Positions 23,387 through 24,994 of a stretch of 24,994 bases of DNA are shown in pieces. The position numbers and the translations under genes are program-made. The first letter of the stretch is position 1. The number at the start of each line of letters is the position of its first letter. The notes below the pieces were generated by a model. That model worked only from the letters and a program-made list of their open reading frames with translations. It searched no databases and was not told the origin of the DNA. The stretch is from Actinomycetota bacterium (GTDB lineage: Bacteria; Actinomycetota; Thermoleophilia; Solirubrobacterales; 70-9): contig VAYK01000112.1 in assembly GCA_005884985.1 (NCBI GenBank), positions 1 through 24,994 of the forward strand, given 5' to 3'.

Positions 23387-23839
23387 CTACTTCTCTTCGG
23401 CGACGATCGTCTTGATGCGCGCCGTTGCGCCGCCGGCGAGCTCGATCTCGACCATGTAGGTGCCCACCTCGCGGATCGGGTCGTCGAGCCGGATCTTCTT
23501 GCGGTCCACCTTCAGCCCGCGCGCCTCCGCGATTGCCTCGGCGATCTCCTTGGTGGTCACCGAGCCGTAGAGCTTTCCGTCCTCGCCCGCGCGGTGCTGG
23601 ATCGTGAGCACCGTCTTGGCCAGCAGGGCCGCATTCTCCTCGGCCCTCTCTGCGGCCTCGCGTGCGGCCTCGACCGCGGCCTCGGCCCGTCGGCGTGCCT
23701 CCTCGAGCGCGCCCGCGGTCGCCGGCTGAGCCAGCTTGCGCGGCAGCAGGTAGTTTCGAAGGTAGCCCGGGGAGACGTCGATCGCCTCACCGGCCTTGCC
23801 GAGGCTGTCGACGTCCTTGAGGAGGATCGCTTGCGCCAT
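23387..23839 (-). CDS. rplI: 50S ribosomal protein L9
   Basis: A 150-aa L9: N-terminal RNA-binding domain AILLKDVDSLGKAGEAIDV-SPGYLRNYLLPRKLAQPAT, the long exposed helix (about 44-75, Ala/Glu/Arg-rich), and the C-terminal domain with KLYGSVTTKEIAEAI and KIRLDDPIREVGTYMVEIEL. Normal length. ATG start at 23839, 21 bp after the S18 stop, so cotranscribed with rpsR. The ribosome binding site is weak. Confidence 0.98.
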   Translation of the reverse strand: MAQAILLKDVDSLGKAGEAIDVSPGYLRNYLLPRKLAQPATAGALEEARRRAEAAVEAAREAAERAEENAALLAKTVLTIQHRAGEDGKLYGSVTTKEIAEAIAEARGLKVDRKKIRLDDPIREVGTYMVEIELAGGATARIKTIVAEEK

Positions 23840-23860
23840 CGTCGTCTCGAAGGCCGCTGG

Positions 23861-24145
23861 CTAGCGCTCGCCGACGTAGGGCAGGAGCGCGATCTCGCGC
23901 GCCCGCCTCACCGCCAGCGCGAGCTGCTTCTGATGGCGGCGCGAAAGGCCCGTGACTCGACGCGAGCGGACCTTGCCGCGGTCGGAGATGAAGCGCCTCA
24001 GGGTGCCCAGGTCCTTGTAGTCGATCTCCTCGACGTTGATCCGGGTGTACTTGCGGGGGCGGAAGCGGTCGGCGCCGCGCGGCCGCCTGCGCCCGCCCCC
24101 GGGCCCGCCCGGCGCGCCCATCGACGGTCGCTGCCGCCGGGCCAT
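23861..24145 (-). CDS. rpsR: 30S ribosomal protein S18
   Basis: A 94-aa S18 with the conserved core KYTRINVEEIDYKDLGTLRRF-ISDRGKVRSRRVTGLSRRHQKQLA-AVRRAREIALLPY. The first 30 residues are a Gly/Arg/Pro-rich basic extension. The Cys residues of zinc-binding S18 variants are absent. S18 pairs with S6 on the platform of the small subunit. It is separated from ssb by 188 bp containing a strong hairpin, and followed by rplI after 21 bp. Confidence 0.97.
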   Translation of the reverse strand: MARRQRPSMGAPGGPGGGRRRPRGADRFRPRKYTRINVEEIDYKDLGTLRRFISDRGKVRSRRVTGLSRRHQKQLALAVRRAREIALLPYVGER

Positions 24146-24285
24146 CAGGCGCTCGCTCGCTTGTCGCTCGCTGCTCTCATCTCTTTCGCACGCCCGCGAC
24201 CGTCACAAATTGTTCGCGCTCGGCCCAGCATCAATCGCATGCTTGAGCCTCGCGCTCAGGCGGCGGCGCGAGATGCGCATGATAA

Positions 24286-24314
24286 CCGGGCCGTTGAGCG
24301 AGCCCACGGCCCGG
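24286..24314. terminator. Strong stem-loop between ssb and rpsR
   Basis: CCGGGCCGT (24286-24294) and ACGGCCCGG (24306-24314) form a perfect 9-bp stem with an 11-base loop, 19 bp after the ssb stop on the minus strand. Only TTATC follows, so it is not a classical U-tract terminator. It could be a U-less actinobacterial-type terminator, a partial attenuator, or an RNA processing/regulatory element for rpsR. The rest of the gap (24146-24285) holds no gene I can support, only GCGAGCG-type short repeats just ahead of rpsR. Confidence 0.55.
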
Positions 24315-24333
24315 AAGGCTTGGATCGGGCCCG

Positions 24334-24795
24334 CTAGAACGGGATGTCGTCGTCGGACGACCCGACGGCCGCCGGCTCGGAGTCCTCGAAGTCCGAGGTG
24401 TCGGCCGGAACGTCGGACTGCGGCGTCACGCCGTTGCCGCCTGCGCCAGCCCCATCGCGGCTGCCTAGGAATTGAACAGAGTTGGCGATGATCTCCACCG
24501 CCTGGCGCTTGGTTCCGTCCTGCGCCTCCCATTCGCGCCACTCGAGGCGCCCTTCGACCGCCACCGGGCGGCCTTTGGAGAGATAGGTGGCGCAGTTCTC
24601 GCCCTGCGCGCCCCAGACCGTGACGTCGAAGTAGTTGGGCTTGTCCACCCACTCGCCGCTAGAGGAGTCCTTGCGGCGGCTGTTCACGGCCACGCGAAGC
24701 TTGCAGACGGACGTACCGGTCGACAGGCTGCGCAACTCGGGATCGCGGGTCAGGTTCCCCGTGATCACGACCACATTTACGTTCGTCGCTGCCAC
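24334..24795 (-). CDS. ssb: Single-stranded DNA-binding protein
   Basis: A 153-aa SSB. The OB fold covers about 1-115 (NVVVITGNLTRDPELRSL, VCKLRVAVNSRRKD, NYFDVTVWGAQGENCATYLS-KGRPVAVEGRLEWREWE, QAVEIIANSVQFLG). A Gly/Asp/Ser-rich linker leads to the acidic tip DDDIPF (148-153), which recruits replication and repair partners. The GTG start at 24795 has AAAGGTG upstream and is 106 bp past the rpsF stop. It sits between rpsF and rpsR as in many bacteria. Confidence 0.98.
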   Translation of the reverse strand: MAATNVNVVVITGNLTRDPELRSLSTGTSVCKLRVAVNSRRKDSSSGEWVDKPNYFDVTVWGAQGENCATYLSKGRPVAVEGRLEWREWEAQDGTKRQAVEIIANSVQFLGSRDGAGAGGNGVTPQSDVPADTSDFEDSEPAAVGSSDDDIPF

Positions 24796-24901
24796 TTGAA
24801 ATCAGCACCTTTCTCAACTCGATTGATCCGTTCCCAAGTCTAAGGACGGGATCGGCGCGTTCTCGCCCCCTGGCAGGGAGGAAACGGCGCAACAAGCGCC
24901 T

Positions 24902-24994
24902 TTACTCAGCCGCTTCGGGCTCGGAGCCCTGCTTTGGGGTCGGCTCGGATGCCTCCTCCGCCGGCTGCTCCACCGCCGCCTCGCCGCCCTCTGG
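24902..24994 (-). CDS. rpsF: 30S ribosomal protein S6, C-terminal end (partial)
   Basis: Thirty codons run in from the right edge of the window to TAA at 24904-24902, giving an acidic, Glu/Pro/Ala-rich tail (begins PEGGEAAVEQPAEEA, ends GSEPEAAE). Only the tail is present, so identity rests on its position directly upstream of ssb-rpsR-rplI and on the known acidic C-terminal extensions of actinobacterial S6. The conserved fold lies outside the window. Confidence 0.7.
   Translation of the reverse strand, partial: PEGGEAAVEQPAEEASEPTPKQGSEPEAAE

Noticed and set aside
24203..24280. A 25-codon basic ORF (MRISRRRLSARL...) on the minus strand between ssb and rpsR.
   Set aside because: No ribosome binding site, no -10 box at the leaderless spacing, and no family resemblance. 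It begins right after the hairpin and is probably chance.

Overview
The window is high-GC bacterial DNA with dense genes, short gaps, frequent GTG starts, many 1-4 bp overlaps between neighbouring genes, and several genes that start directly behind a TANNNT box with no ribosome binding site. Together with the gene families present, this suggests an actinobacterial chromosome, possibly the Thermoleophilia/Solirubrobacterales branch. That placement is an inference from style and content, since no rRNA or other phylogenetic marker could be compared here. No tRNA, rRNA, CRISPR array, insertion sequence or prophage was recognised. No stretch over 300 bases lacks a gene; the longest gap is the 211 bp between rplI and dnaB.

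Layout. (1) 98-4225, minus strand: a tightly coupled signalling operon of a 57-aa unknown protein, a GAF histidine kinase, a single-domain response regulator, and a receiver-PAS-GGDEF-EAL protein for cyclic-di-GMP turnover. (2) 4282-5974, minus: a luciferase-like monooxygenase fused to an SCP2-like domain, broken by a frameshift. (3) 6067-9038, plus: a nitrilase, a 528-aa protein with two ThyX-like halves, and a small LPXTG surface protein whose frame is broken by a 20-bp tandem duplication. (4) 9031-12007, minus: a PfpI/DJ-1 protein, a YbaK-type deacylase, an unknown six-helix membrane protein, a 75-aa protein and a CBS-domain pair. (5) 12093-13822, plus: a saccharopine-dehydrogenase-like enzyme overlapping a zinc-ribbon, methyltransferase-like protein. 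(6) 13819-15427, minus: an alpha/beta-hydrolase fold that lacks its nucleophile, and an SDR. (7) 15477-16487, plus: a 90-aa helical protein and a TadE/pilin-like secreted protein. (8) 16505-20968, minus: DUF2804-like protein, biotin carboxylase-BCCP, purA and an ABM-like protein. (9) 21035-24994, minus: the replication/ribosome cluster rpsF-ssb-rpsR-rplI-dnaB followed by a DnaC/DnaI-type helicase loader.

How the genes work together. Region 9 is a housekeeping cluster for replication and the ribosome, with the helicase and its likely loader translationally coupled. Region 1 reads as a sensory cascade from GAF kinase to receiver domains to c-di-GMP output. The middle of the window is a patchwork of short, mostly divergent or convergent transcription units. 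Eight of them have a TANNNT hexamer (CATAAT for purA a ninth, looser case) 6-8 nt before the start codon, which points to leaderless mRNAs. The least ordinary items are the double ThyX-like protein with its signature divided between the halves, the tandem-duplication frameshift in the LPXTG gene, the overlooked 57-aa gene ahead of the kinase, the nucleophile-less hydrolase, and the DnaC-type loader beside dnaB.
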